Positions 1 to 13,105 of a stretch of 64,000 nucleotides of DNA are shown here, in pieces. The stretch covers positions 57,025,673 to 57,089,672 of the forward strand of contig NC_090288.1 of NCBI RefSeq assembly GCF_037392515.1. Reading direction: 5' to 3'. This stretch comes from Haliotis asinina (Eukaryota; Mollusca; Gastropoda; Lepetellida; Haliotidae). Both the position numbers and the translations under genes were made by a program. A model generated the notes under the pieces. It worked only from the letters and a program-made list of their open reading frames with translations, did no database searches and was not told where the DNA came from. How positions within the stretch are numbered: the stretch's first letter is position 1; each line of letters opens with the position of its first letter.

Positions 1-3000
1 ACCAAAGAGTTATCATAGACATGCACCACTGAGACTTTGTTCTCACACTGAACCAAAGAGTTATCATAGACATGCACCACTGAGACTTTGTTCTCACACT
101 GAACCAAAGGGCTATCATAGACATGTACCACTGAGACTTTGTTCTCACACTGAACCAAAGAGTTATCATAGACATGCACCACTGAGACTTTGTTCTCACA
201 CTGAACCAAAGGGCTATTATAGACATGCACCACTGAGACTTTGTTCTCACACTGAACCAAAGAGTTATCATAGACATGCACCACTGAGACTTTGTTCTCA
301 CACTGAACCAAAGAGTTATCATAGACATGCACCACTGAGACTTTGTTCTCACACTGAACCAAAGGGCTATTATAGACATGCACCACTGAGACTTTGTTCT
401 CACACTGAACCAAAGGGCTATCATAGAAATGCACTACTGAGACTTTGTTCTCACACTGAACCAAAGGGCTATCATAGCCATGTACCACTGAGACTTTGTT
501 CTCACACTGGGCCAAAGGGCTATTATAGACATGTACCACTGAGACTTTGTTCTCACACTGGGCCAAAGGGCTATTATAGACATGTACCACTGAGACTTTG
601 TTCTCACACTGAACCAAAGGGCTATCATAGACATGTACCACTGAGACTTTGTTCTCACACTGGGCCAAAGGGCTATTATAGACATGTACCACTGAGACTT
701 TGTTCTCACACTGAACCAAAGGGCTATCATAGACATGTACCACTGAGACTTTTTCTCACACTGGGCCAAAGAGCTGTCATAGACATGTACCACTGAGACT
801 TTGTCCTCACACTGAACCAAAGGGCTATCATAGACATGTACCACTGAGACTTTGTTCTCACACTGAACCAAAGGGCTATCATAGACATGCACCACTGAGA
901 CTTTGTTCTCACACTGAACCAAAGGGCTATCATAGACATGTACCACTGAGACTTTGTTCTCACACTGAACCAAAGAGTTATCATAGACATGCACCACTGA
1001 GACTTTGTTCTCACACTGAACCAAAGGGCTATTATAGACATGCACCACTGAGACTTTGTTCTCACACTGAACCAAAGAGTTATCATAGACATGCACCACT
1101 GAGACTTTGTTCTCACACTGAACCAAAGAGTTATCATAGACATGCACCACTGAGACTTTGTTCTCACACTGAACCAAAGGGCTATCATAGACATGTACCA
1201 CTGAGACTTTGTTCTCACACTGAACCAAAGAGTTATCATAGACATGCACCACTGAGACTTTGTTCTCACACTGAACCAAAGGGCTATTATAGACATGCAC
1301 CACTGAGACTTTGTTCTCACACTGAACCAAAGAGTTATCATAGACATGCACCACTGAGACTTTGTTCTCACACTGAACCAAAGAGTTATCATAGACATGC
1401 ACCACTGAGACTTTGTTCTCACACTGAACCAAAGGGCTATTATAGACATGCACCACTGAGACTTTGTTCTCACACTGAACCAAAGAGTTATCATAGACAT
1501 GCACCACTGAGACTTTGTTCTCACACTGAACCAAAGAGTTATCATAGACATGCACCACTGAGACTTTGTTCTCACACTGAACCAAAGAGTTATCATAGAT
1601 ATGCACCACTGAGACTTTGTCCTCACACTGAACCAAAGAGTTATCATAGACATGTACCACTGAGACTTTGTCCTCACACTGAACCAAAGAGTTATCATAG
1701 ACATGTACCACTGAGACTTTGTTCTCACACTGAACCAAAGGGCTATTATAGACATGCACCACTGAGACTTTGTTCTCACACTGAACCAAAGGGCTATCAT
1801 AGACATGCACCACTGAGACTTTGTCCTCACACTGAACCAAAGAGTTATCATAGACATGTACCACTGAGACTTTGTTCTCACACTGAACCAAAGGGCTATT
1901 ATAGACATGCACCACTGAGACTTTGTTCTCACACTGAACCAAAGGGCTATCATAGACATGCACCACTGAGACTTTGTTCTCACACTGAACCAAAGAGTTA
2001 TCATAGACATGCACCACTGAGACTTTGTCCTCACACTGAACCAAAGAGTTATCATAGACATGCACCACTGAGACTTTGTTCTCACACTGAACCAAAGGGC
2101 TGTCATAGACATGTACCACTGAGACTTTGTTCTCACACTGGGCCAAAGAGTTATCATAGACATGTACCACTGAGACTTTGTTCTCACACTGAACCAAAGA
2201 GTTATCATAGACATGCACCACTGAGACTTTGTTCTCACACTGAACCAAAGGGCTATCATAGACATGTACCACTGAGACTTTGTTCTCACACTGGGCCAAA
2301 GGGCTATTATAGACATGTACCACTGAGACTTTGTTCTCACACTGAACCAAAGAGTTATCATAGACATGCACCACTGAGACTTTGTTCTCACACTGAACCA
2401 AAGAGTTATCATAGACATGCACCACTGAGACTTTGTTCTCACACTGAACCAAAGAGTTATCATAGACATGCACCACTGAGACTTTGTTCTCACACTGAAC
2501 CAAAGGGCTATCATAGACATGTACCACTGAGACTTTGTTCTCACACTGAACCAAAGGGCTATCATAGACATGTACCACTGAGACTTTGTTCTCACACTGA
2601 GCCAAAGAGTTATCATAGACATGCACCACTGAGACTTTGTTCTCACACTGAACCAAAGAGTTATCATAGACATGCACCACTGAGACTTTGTTCTCACACT
2701 GAGCCAAAGGGCTATCATAGACATGTACCACTGAGACTTTGTTCTCACACTGAACCAAAGGGCTATCATAGACATGCACCACTGAGACTTTGTTCTCACA
2801 CTGAGCCAAAGGGCTATCATAGACATGCACCACTGAGACTTTGTTCTCACACTGAACCAAAGGGCTATCATAGACATGTACCACTGAGACTTTGTTCTCA
2901 CACTGAACCAAAGAGTTATCATAGACATGCACCACTGAGACTTTGTTCTCACACTGAACCAAAGGGCTATCATAGACATGTACCACTGAGACTTTGTTCT

Positions 3001-3220
3001 CACACTGAGCCAAAGGGCTATCATAGACATGTACCACTGAGACTTTGTTCTCACACTGGGCCAAAGAGCTATCACAAGGATGTACAAGACACAGTTCATA
3101 CACTGGGCCCAAGAGCTGTTGTGGGCATGTACACCATGACATAATTCACATACTGGACCTAGGAGCTATCATGGGCACATACACCAAGACATAGTTTGCA
3201 CACTGGGCTGTCATAGACAT
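1..3220. repeat. 51-bp minisatellite array, about 60 units
   Basis: Tandem 51-bp unit sharing the core gagactttgttctcacactg; the left edge is cut by the window. Variant sites recur in combination: gagttatc or gggctatc, atgcac or atgtac, gttctc or gtcctc, aacc or ggcc. The last units, from about 3070, are strongly diverged. Because 51 is a multiple of 3, several frames stay open for hundreds of codons. A 2-bp deletion in the unit near 752 shifts the frame with no sign of constraint, so I read the array as non-coding satellite DNA. It would lie in the first intron of the DOCK gene, or beyond it. Confidence 0.97.
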
Positions 3221-3984
3221 GAAAACCAAGACTGGTTAGCTTTGCTAATGCCCTACTGATTTCATGACAAACTGATATTCAAAATATTGATCACATGTGA
3301 GTTTTTGTGGCATAGGCCTGCTGTGAAATGAGCATCTTCCATAAAAATAAGCCATTAATGCATTCTAAAACCATCTTTTGCACATCCATGACTGTCTCTG
3401 TGTTCTTAACCTGCACAAGCCAAACTCTTACACAGCATTGGCTCAAGGAAACTTTATGAATTGAACATCAGAAATATTGTGGGATTTTATTTCAGGAACA
3501 TTAATCAATACTTTGGCCAACTTCCCTTCTGATCAAGGAAGACATGAATGTGCCTGATAATCAGGTTTTAGGAAACTTTCCATGTCTTGAATGGAAATAG
3601 CCCTCCCTTGTGAATGATCTTCTCGGTTATTGCTAAACTAATTTGTTTCACAATCGTCAGCACACACAAAACAAATATTGATTCAAACATGACAAAACAT
3701 CGTGACTGTGACACTACCTTTGACTTGAAGGCTTCACACCAGTAATGTCATCAGTATGTGATAAGAGCCTGGGTCTATCCAATATTGTGAAATGTTATCT
3801 CATCGAAAGCTGAATTGATAATTTGGGTTTTTTTAATTTTTGATAGGTTGAAACCTAAGAATGTAAGTTTAAAAAAACATAATATCACATACAAAGTGAT
3901 ATCATTCCTCCAAAAGTTGGGGATTCAAAGCATTATGGTGAGTTTCCCAACAATTCAATGTCTGTATTCCCTTGGGAATTGGAG
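3221..3984. other. Non-repetitive AT-rich sequence
   Basis: No convincing exon, RNA gene or recognised repeat was seen. The short reading frames present lack splice-site and family support. Confidence 0.5.
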
Positions 3985-4115
3985 AGGTGGGGCAGAATAG
4001 TGGTTATAGCATTTGTTCATCATGCCAAAGACCAAAGTGTTATTCTCCACCTGGGTTCAGTCTAAGTAAACTTGGTCTCAGTTTTATTTGTTACATTCCT
4101 ACACTGAGTCTAACA
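3985..4115 (+). mobile_element. Family B SINE head fused to a solo TIR fragment
   Basis: 3985-4062 resembles the tRNA-like head of SINE family B (ggggcagaatagtggtt). From 4062 it passes into cagtctaagtaaactt...ctcagt...actgagtctaaca, which matches the terminal inverted repeat of the element at 21509-22054. Only one end of that element is present here. Confidence 0.55.
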
Positions 4116-4118
4116 AGT

Positions 4119-4363
4119 GGGTGGGTGAGTGAGTGAGTGAGTGAGTGAGTGAGTGAGTGGGTGGGTGGGTGGGTGGGTGGGTGGTTGGTTGGGTGAGTGA
4201 GTGAGTGAGTGAGTGAGTGAGTGAGTGGGTGGGTGGGTGGGTGAGTGAGTGAGTGAGTGAGTGGGTGAGTGGGTGGGTGGGTGGGTGGGTGAGTGAATGA
4301 GTGAGTGGGTGGGTGGGTGGGTGGGTGAGTGAGTGAGTGAGTGAGTGGGTGAGTGAGTGATCG
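4119..4363. repeat. (GTGA)n/(GTGG)n tetranucleotide array
   Basis: About 245 bp of alternating blocks of gtga and gtgg/ggtg. It probably grew from the ACTC tail of the adjacent minus-strand family A SINE. Confidence 0.95.
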
Positions 4364-4560
4364 AGCGAGTGGAGCTTTACTGTGTACTCAGAAATATTCT
4401 AGCTATATGGCAGTCATCTATAGAAAAATCAAGTCTTGACCAGACGATCGAGCGATCAACATTATAAGCACTGATTTACAAAATTAGGATATGGTGACAT
4501 GTCAACCAAGTCAGCGGACATGACCACCCTATCTTGTCAAGTGCCTCATCATATTTTTAC
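4364..4560 (-). mobile_element. SINE family A, degraded copy
   Basis: It matches family A in reverse: attctagctatatggc, then gaccagacgatcgagcgatcaac, then gacatgtcaaccaagtcagc. The (GTGA)n array on its left is the expanded tail. Confidence 0.75.
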
Positions 4561-4689
4561 TAGATATGTATTCTATACTAATATGAAAGAATTAACTCTA
4601 GCAAACACAGCACCACTATTTGTTTCAAAGCTTAATCACAGTTTTTCCTGCTTAATTCAGACTGAAAATCCACTGAAATCATTGGACTG

Positions 4690-5320
4690 AACCAAAGCGT
4701 CTTTACTCAGAAGACTTCAAAATGGTTTTATTATAGCTGAACAGAGATAAATCTTCCCAGTACTGTTTGGGGAGTCACACTTATTGTTTATATACTTATT
4801 ATTATTAACACATTTGAAACCTGAGTCTAGGCTATCAAAATCAGAGAATGAGTTATCCAATATTGAAAGGGACTACCTTGCATCTCAGTCTAACCTAGCA
4901 TCACTTCAATCCAAATAACCTAATGTGAAACTTAAGCATGATACATCTGGTGAACAACTAAGAAGTTTCAAACATGCACATCAGTAATATATAAAATGGA
5001 ATCAAAATGGCGTGATGTCCGATCCAACAACGCCGAGTACATGATAATTACGGCAAACATGTTCATGATAGAAAACGAATACAGCAACAACAGCCTGCTA
5101 GAACATGTCCGATTTGTTGCTTCAGGAAACATGGCTACATCATTAGTGTTGATTACGCTTTCGTAACATCTGACATTTCAGGTTCTGCTTCAGCACAAAG
5201 CATCATCCTGTGTAATGATAGGAGAGTGGGTGACCTGGGTTAAAAACAATTTAAATGCCTGGTCACCTCTTGCACACTTGAACTGTCCTCTGAGGGAAAG
5301 ATTCACAACAAAACTTTAAA
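4690..5320. other. Unassigned sequence
   Basis: AT-rich sequence with no exon, RNA gene or repeat that I could support. Confidence 0.45.
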
Positions 5321-5321
5321 T

Positions 5322-5545
5322 AGTGGATGAGTGAGTGAGTTTAGTTTTATGCCCCACTCATCAATATTCCATCTATATCAAGTCTGGACCAGACAGTCCA
5401 TTGATCAACAACATGAGCATCAATCTGCAAAACTGGGAACCGATGACATGTGTCAACCAAGTCAGCAAGTCCGGCCACCCAATCCCATTAGTCGCCTCTT
5501 ACGAGAAGCATAGTCGCCTTTTATGGCAAGCATGGGTCAGAACTA
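5322..5545 (-). mobile_element. SINE family A copy
   Basis: The tail gtgagtgagtttagttttatgcc is followed by the family A body (ccagacagtccattgatcaac, tgtcaaccaagtcagcaagt, attagtcgcctcttac). Nearly full length, minus orientation. Confidence 0.85.
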
Positions 5546-5880
5546 TAAATAGGTCACGGTTATTTGATAAATGCATGTACACTGGCTAACATTAGATGTC
5601 TGGGCATGTGAAGTGACATGGACAAAACATCACAATATAATCTTTTCCATTGGGACATTACAACATATTAAACTGTCTATCATAATCCTGCATGTCAACA
5701 GACATACTGTGGTGTATCTTCTATTTGATGATGTAAATCGGTCCAAAAGTTCAACAGACAATTAAGATGTAAAGTCCAAAGCAATCTCAAAGTGCTGCCA
5801 TAAATGACTTGTAACATTTGAATTATCACAATACTAATTTGATGCCGCACATCAAATTGTCAAACAGTTTAAAAACTTTG

Positions 5881-5939
<59 letters not shown>

Positions 5940-6640
5940 CATGAAAGTTCAAAATCAACTATTATGTCTTTTATCATAGTTATGGACAAAGTTAGCCCAT
6001 GCAGACAGAAGACCTGCTACATTTTGGATACCCTTGAATTGACAAAATAATATGCTTACCAAGTTCAATTAAATGAAAAGGAGATGACAATCTTGGTCAA
6101 AGAAAATATGGGATAAAACATCAACAACTTGCAGTTGCATTTTTGATTTGACAATTCACGCCCATGGCTTTTGAATAACACAGGCAGAATAGTTTTTGAA
6201 AAATAGGGAAATACTGGAAGACAGACTGAAAAATAACAATGTTAGTAAAATAACAAGAAAACAAGTAATAAAAGAAATGCAAATCACTGTGTGGATCGCC
6301 AAAACCTGGATAAACTTGTCACGCCATGTGTACTTAGTGACTCAACATATATGCAGTATTGTTTGATACATTTTCTGCCTAGTTTAAGACATTGTAAAAG
6401 TACTGTTATAACCTAACAAACTAAATATGGGACTGCCAGTTTGTCAGTGCCTAACTGCAGTGAAGTTATGGTGATGTTACTTATTCTTGTCCATACACTC
6501 AATGCAGCTGCACGAAGCATGCATGCCTGTTCCGTTAATATTGATCCTAAAATCAGTAAATACATGTCCCTTCTAGACAGCTTTAACATTAGTAATAACT
6601 GTGTAATAACTGTGGAGTTTCTTAATTTCCAGTGGCTGTG
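5546..6640. other. Unassigned sequence with an (ATC)n array
   Basis: Apart from the trinucleotide array at 5881-5942, no gene is supported. A short open stretch on the minus strand near 5945-6040 has no family match that I recognise. Confidence 0.45.
5881..5942. repeat. (ATC)n microsatellite
   Basis: About 20 trinucleotide units with one interruption (caccatc). Confidence 0.95.
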
Positions 6641-6644
6641 GGGT

Positions 6645-6800
6645 AGCCTAGATGTTAAAGTGTCCGATCATCACACCAAAGACCCATGCTCAATTCCCCA
6701 CGTGGGTATAGTGTGTGAAGCTGATAGCTGGTGTCCCCGCTGTCGTACAGATGGAATATTGCTAAAAGCAGTGTGAAACCACACTCACTCACTCATTTTT
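6645..6800 (+). mobile_element. SINE family B copy
   Basis: A tRNA-like head with box A (ggggtagcctagatgtt) and box B (gctcaattcccc) is followed by ggtgtcccc, ggaatattgctaaaagca and an actcactcactca tail. Confidence 0.85.
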
Positions 6801-8515
6801 AATTTCCAAGTTAGATATTACATTGACATTTAATGCTGGCCAGTGGTGGAATACTGGGCCTGGTTTCATGAAGCTCTTGGTACCTCTTATGTTACAGTAT
6901 AGGAGGTAAGGAAGCTACAAAGAATCTTGCAAGTTACAAGCTCTTCAGTTTACGAGATATGTGAAATGGGTCCCTGGAGTCTAATCAGGCTAGATAAATT
7001 ATGGAGTGAAGTGGTTCTTTGTGATAACATTATCTGGGCATAAGTGAATCAAAGTACTGAGACCAGAAGCTTTATCAGTCGGCTCTACCAATTCTGTTAG
7101 GACACTACTAATAAACTTTAACTCTCATGGTCTCTCAAACAATGTATAATTAACACCTAACAACAGATGTCACTGTCATTTGTATTGTAAACGTGATCTT
7201 TACTAGCAGTGTAACATAAAAGAACTATCGTTTTTAAATTCACGTCTTTCTAAATTTTATATGTGAATATTACATGTTTACCATACGTAGTATATAAGTA
7301 TAGTAGTAGTAATGTAAGGCCTTATGTGTAGATATGACAAGAAACGTAACACTGTTGTATATTTGGAAATTAACACTACGTCAACTTCTTAGATCACAAA
7401 CCTATGATATTATTGATAATATAGTTTTCGCATTGATAATAAATAATATTTTTCCTATCAACGGAATTTCCGATTACAGATCATTTCAGTCCTACAATCA
7501 ACCATTACTGATCAACAGAACAGAGACCCCTCTCGACAAATAAGTTCTCTCTTTCAACACTGAACATTTATATTAGCTTATGTCATTCAACACTGACAAA
7601 CACTATTTCGCTGGAGACAAGATGTCTGTTGATAAACATAGTATTTGGGATTTAATTCTTACTCCTTCAAATATACAGACATCACCATTACCTGATCAAT
7701 TTAAACACACATGACATGAGACATGTTCATGTTGAGTACTTGCAATCATGAGTCATTCGGACATTAGATGACTCCATCACATCTCTGTGTGCGGAGATGG
7801 ACCAGCAACTGAAGTAGTGTCACTGTCAATGAAGACATTGACTCCAAATTTACAGACACTGGGGTAAACAAACACTTGAAATAAATAACGTTTCTATTTC
7901 ACATAGATGCGAAAACGTATATGGTACATTCTGTCTTATTATCACTGAGTCTCTTTTCTTCTGGTAATTATTGTTTAGAATCATTAAGCTAAGGTGCAAA
8001 ATGTGGTCTTCTTGAAGCACTCATAGAATCTCAAATTAAAAAATTCTCATTATAATCATAACAATAAAAATGTAGAATATTTATAACATACCTTTCCAGT
8101 CTTAATATCCTCCTCAAAGCACATGAATATGATCTGATTATCATTAATAATACCCCAGATAACCCAAACTACCTGCGTGGCATGACTTGTCCCACCAAGT
8201 ACCCGTACTTATAACCAATGAACCCATATTTCTAAACATCATGAATAATTCTGCTTAGAAACAGTATCAGCCAATTTATAAACTGCATCTGTTCATGTAC
8301 TGACCAAGTGTTTTCCATCCCTTCATTAAACAGATACATATTTCATATACAAGAAGCAGGACAAGGTGTATCACAACCCCTAAGTTCAAATAGGACAAAT
8401 TGTACGGATAGAGTTCAATTTTGTGAGACATATACCACTTCAGGCATACATAACAAAACAAATGTAATGTAATTTGAACACTTTCTAAATGGCACTGTGT
8501 AATCATAAATGTAAT
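6801..8515. other. Unassigned sequence; part of the presumed first DOCK intron
   Basis: 6855-6990 resembles the palindromic 'ggtttcatgaagctcttgg' class of short elements. On the minus strand, 8091-8165 could be an exon ending in an AAG|GTATGT donor, but its acceptor is weak and the protein is unrecognised, so it is not called. Nothing else is supported. Confidence 0.4.
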
Positions 8516-8549
8516 GTGAGTGAGTGAGTGAGTGAGTGAGTGAGTGAGA
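8516..8549. repeat. (GTGA)n microsatellite
   Basis: About eight gtga units followed by gagaga. Confidence 0.9.
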
Positions 8550-9039
8550 GAGAACATTACGTGAGAAATAACAGTCTATAACCTTCTTGTACTGAATGAT
8601 ACAACTAATATTAACATATCAACTTCAAAACAACATGCCAATCATAAATATGGTTATATCACACAAAGATAAAATGCCTCAGGAGCCAGATCATTGTGTC
8701 ACAAGGGTTGATAACTCCAGTGTGATTGGGTGACTCCTACTATGTGAAGACTGCAAGTCACTAATATATACAGATCTCATTGAAGCCGCATGCTGAATGC
8801 CACATTCAGAAAACAAACACTGGTATTATAGCATTTGGTTGTTGAAAGTTATCCGTGCATACCTGTACTCGATTCAACTCAAAATGCATATAGCAATAAT
8901 GCAGACACATATTAGCTGCACTATTTGCCATCTTATTTCCTGGTTACATTGACATAATAGCTATAGACTGAAAGTCACGGCAAACTCACCATCTGATAGA
9001 TACACCACAATATAGGTTGGAGAGTGGTTAGGTAGCTAC
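8550..9039. other. Unassigned sequence
   Basis: No gene or recognised repeat was seen between the microsatellite and the minisatellite. Confidence 0.45.
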
Positions 9040-10780
9040 ATACTAATTCTGGGGAGATAGAGGTAAAGATGGGGAAGACAGAAGTTAAGATGGGGGAGAT
9101 AGAGGTCAAGATGGGGGAGATAGAGGTCAAGATGGGGGAGATAGATGTTAAGATGGGGAGATAGAGGTAAAGATGGGAGATAGAGGTAAAGATAGAGGTA
9201 AAGATGGGAGATAGAGGTAAAGATGGGGGAGACAGAGTTAAAGATGGGGGAGATAGAGGTAAAGATGGGAGAGATAGAGGTAAAGATGAGAGAGATAGAG
9301 GTAAAGATGGGAGAGATAGAGGTAAAGATGGGGGAGATAGAGGTAAAGATGGGGGAGATAGAGGTAAAGATGGGAGATAGAGGTAAAGATGGGGGAGATA
9401 GAGGTAAAGATGGGAGATAGAGGTAAAGATGGGGGAGACAGAAGTTAAGATGGGGGAGATAGAGGTCAAGATGGGGGAGATAGATGTTAAGATGGGGGAG
9501 ATAGAGGTAAAGATGGAAGATAGAGGTAAAGATGGGGGAGACAGAAGTTAAGATGGGGGAGATAGAGGTAAAGATGGAAGATAGAGGTAAAGATGGGAGA
9601 TAGAGGTAAAGATGGGGGAGATAGAGGTAAAGATGGGGGAGACAGAGGTAAAGATGGGGGAGATAGAGGTAAAGATGAGAGAGATAGAGGTAAAGATGGG
9701 GGAGATAGAGGTAAAGATGGGGGAGATAGAGGTAAAGATGGGAGATAGAGGTAAAGATGGAAGATAGAGGTAAAGATGGGAGATAGAGGTAAAGATGGGG
9801 GAGAGAGAGGTAAAGATGGGGGAGACAGAGGTAAAGATGGGGGAGATAGAGGTAAAGATGAGAGAGATAGAGGTAAAGATGGGGGAGATAGAGGTAAAGA
9901 TGGGGGAGATAGAGGTAAAGATGGGGGAGATAGAGGTCAAGATGGGGGAGATAGATGTTAAGATGGGGGAGATAGAGGTAAAGATGGGAGATAGAGGTAA
10001 AGATGGAAGATAGAGGTAAAGATGGGGGATAGAGGTAAAGATTGGGGAGACAGAGGTAAAGATGGGGGAGACAGAGGTAAAGATGGGGGAGATAGAGGTA
10101 AAGATGAGAGAGATAGAGGTAAAGATGGGGGAGATAGAGGTAAAGATGGGAGATAGAGGTAAAGATGGAAGATAGAGGTAAAGATGGGAGATAGAGGTAA
10201 AGATGGAAGATAGAAGTAAAGATGGGAGATAGAGGTAAAGATGGGGGAGATAGAGGTAAAGATGGGGGAGACAGAGGTAAAGATGGGGGAGATAGAGGTA
10301 AAGATGAGAGAGATAGAGGTAAAGATGGGGGAGATAGAGGTAAAGATGAGAGAGATAGAGGTAAAGATGGGGGAGACAGAGGTAAAGATGGGGGAGATAG
10401 AGGTAAAGATGGGAGATAGAGGTAAAGATGGGGGAGACAGAAGTTAAGATGGGGGAGATAGAGGTCAAGATGGGGGAGATAGATGTTAAGATGGGGGAGA
10501 TAGAGGTAAAGATGGGAAATAGAGGTAAAGATGGGAGATAGAGGTAAAGATGGGGGATAGAGGTAAAGATGGGGGAGACAGAGGTAAAGATGGGGGAGAC
10601 AGAAGTTAAGATGGGGGTGATAGAGGTAAAGATAGGGGAGATAGAGGTAAAGATGGGGGAGATAGAGGTAAAGATGGGGGAGATAGAGGTAAAGATGGGA
10701 GATAGAGGTAAAGCTGGGAGATAGAGGTAAAGATTGGGGAGACAGAGGATAAGATAGGAAAGATAGAGGTTAAAGGGACA
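9040..10780. repeat. 19/21-bp purine-rich minisatellite, about 85 units
   Basis: The unit is gatagaggtaaagatggggg plus a, in 21-bp (five-G) and 19-bp (three-G) forms, with variants aagtta, ggtcaa, gatgtta and gagagat. The plus strand is almost pyrimidine-free except for T. Longer blocks of about 240-310 bp recur (for example the aagtta-ggtcaa-gatgtta trio near 9070-9150, 9440-9490, 9540, 9935 and 10440-10490). This suggests higher-order amplification. Reading frames inside it are composed only of the repeat. Confidence 0.97.
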
Positions 10781-13059
10781 CTGATGGGGAGCGAATAATG
10801 TTTTTTGCCAACGGTCTAATTATGAAACCAAACTACAAATTGGTCACGGCCCACTCCCTCGACCATGATGGACAAAGGGACTGGGCTCCTGTCCATATTA
10901 GCAGAACTTCTTCATCTAAACAGTCAGGAGGCCGGATGCCCATCATATGCCATTATTTAAATATATCTATGGTATTCCTTCTCTGATCGTAACAAAATAT
11001 CCCAGCAGTGTAGTTTTTTTCGGATGCTTGGATGGTATAGTGACTGATCCAATTTGATCCTATTTCTGTGTTTTTAACCTCTATATTTAATCATGTTATG
11101 TGAAATATGATGTCTACAGACACGTAGCAAGCCATTTGTTTCAGTCCAAAAGATTGCAAAGCTTTATATTTAGATAGTTTTGAGTGTTGGTTCAGCTGTG
11201 ATAGCAAATATCATACATAGATTTTGGTAGCTATGGCAGCTACCCTGGTTTATTATTTATGATAATAAAAACGCACAGTTGATTTATTTGAATTCGTAAA
11301 CTAAAAACGATGACTTTGCCTTTGGTAGCGAAATCTGAAACTTTTCTTACGTAAAAAAAACTTATTACACCTATTTACCCAAGTACACAGCAAATGCCTG
11401 TATGTATTCCTTATGTAACAAAGTACCGTTGGTATCAACGAAACAGTCTCGGACCATAACTGTTTTCAGGCTGCATGCGACACAGAATACATCTTTCTTG
11501 CTGTAACTTGCGTTTGATGGTGTTAACCTACACATGTTATTTGTCATCATTCTCTGGATGGTCAGTTAATGAATTTATAACAGGTATAATTAGTAGTAAC
11601 ACCACTCAACAAAGGTTCCCATTTGGCATTTCTCCTACCGGGAGTAAATACACAACATTATAAATTAAGGTCTGTAATGGCAAATGTATTGTATGTTATG
11701 TAATTTGTGCATGTATGTGATGCAAGAGGGTTTATCAGCTGAGTTACAAAAACAAACATTGATCAAAGGATTAACTGATAACACGCTGATTGATTAATTA
11801 CTTTTATCTTCTAGCGGATTTGTCAAAAGTTAGTGTGTGTTGATGTGCTAATCTATACTGACTACAACCTGTCGTAAAGTGTGAGTGTAAAAACAACATC
11901 CTCCCTTCAAAGAATTATACACCCTTGTGTTGACTGATTGATTGATTGCTCATTATTGGTCAACTAAATTACTTAGAATGGCTGACATCATATAATTAGT
12001 TGCCAGGTGTGCTATCTTGGGTGACCAATGAGAGGTTTATCAGGTTTTCACCAATGTGAAAAACGTGAAACGATGTATTACTTTTTCGCAAATTAGACAC
12101 GACACAGAGTAGGATTATTTACAATCTGCAGAGGAATGGAATATCGTTGTTTTATGTAGATATTGATGGATACATTCTTGAACAAGGTAGTAGCCTGACA
12201 TTGTTGCTATAAAATTAGTCTGTTTTACATTCATTATTTGCATTTTGTTTTAATTTATTTATTGAAATATAAAAATTATTGTAGCATTCAGCAGAATCTA
12301 TATGACAGAAAACACACACTATATCGAATATGTGTGTGAAATTAATTCTGGGATATCATCCGGGTGCTCACGAAAGAAAAACAATAACCAAAGTTTACAC
12401 CAGTCCACAGAAATTGCTCCACATCAGTGCCCCTTTAAGATGGAAAACTGACTTACACACCCATTTGAAAATGCCCAATTATGACTGGATCTGGCTTCTC
12501 AGGCCAAATTTATGACTCAAACACACTGAAAACATTAGACAGTCGTTTGTCATTTCCCTACAAATGAGGATTAATCATGTTAAATATTCACAAAACTGGT
12601 ATATGATTCATAGACAAAGTACTATTTAACATAGTGCCAGTGAATGAAATTATGTCTTTTTTAAGATATAGAGTCCAGGTATCATCTCTAGATACGCAGT
12701 GTTAGGCACTGGATGTGATATTGATTGATATTCAATAGTTTCTCATGCAACAGTGTTCCTAGGTGTTATCTGTCAAGTGTTGACACAATGATGATTGTAC
12801 ATGGTCTCTACAACGTTGTCATTGGATAACTTGCAAATACATCATAATCACCAAGTAGTATCACACACATCTCCACATATTATCGTGAGATACTGTCCGT
12901 CAATACACAACAGACAGGTGTAACAAGTGGTATGATATTCCTGTAGTAGTGTCTTGATTCGTGTGAATGGACTGTCACTGTCAGCTGTCGAGACCACATC
13001 TCACTTCGTCACTCAGATCGGTTTGAAATTAAAACTGTATATAGTATGATTCCACTTAC
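10781..13059. other. Unassigned sequence, presumed first DOCK intron
   Basis: AT-rich single-copy sequence. I looked for a second DOCK exon (SH3-like, with a 'W-Y-R-G' signature) on the minus strand and did not find one. Confidence 0.45.
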
Positions 13060-13105
13060 CAACGCCGTATTTCCGTCTGGCTGCTTTCCACGAGAAATCC
13101 CCCAT
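13060..13105 (-). CDS. First coding exon of a DOCK-family guanine nucleotide exchange factor (partial)
   Basis: Reading the minus strand from ATG at 13105, the exon encodes MGDFSWKAARRKYGV plus one base and ends at a canonical GTAAGT donor (13059-13054). DOCK1-5 proteins start with a short first exon ending in K/H-Y-G-V, followed by a codon beginning with G, which is what is seen here. The W-K-x-x-R-R-K-Y-G-V pattern fits. DOCK proteins activate Rac/Rap at the plasma membrane, and this exon precedes their SH3 domain. All later exons would be left of, or beyond, the window, so the first intron exceeds 13 kb. Two upstream ATGs (near 13187 and 13174) are closed by stops and may be uORFs. The gene lies head to head with ZNF277, as human DOCK4 does. 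It could be chance for so short an exon, but motif, phase, donor and neighbour agree. Confidence 0.6.

Noticed and set aside
434..3142. 902-codon minus-strand open frame with 17-residue repeats, and a 790-codon frame overlapping it
   Set aside because: Both are products of a 51-bp tandem repeat, whose length keeps frames open. A 2-bp deletion near 752 changes frame without consequence, and there is no domain or splice context.
1..3220. CRISPR-like appearance of regular repeats
   Set aside because: There are no unique spacers; whole 51-bp units repeat head to tail in a eukaryotic genome.
8091..8165. Possible minus-strand exon ending in CFEEDIKTGK at a GTATGT donor
   Set aside because: The acceptor lacks a pyrimidine tract, the peptide is not recognised as DOCK or any other family, and no partner exon was found.
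8975..10468. Long minus-strand frames rich in Ser/Leu/Pro/Tyr and plus-strand Glu/Lys or Gly/Asp frames
   Set aside because: Translations of the 19/21-bp minisatellite in different frames.
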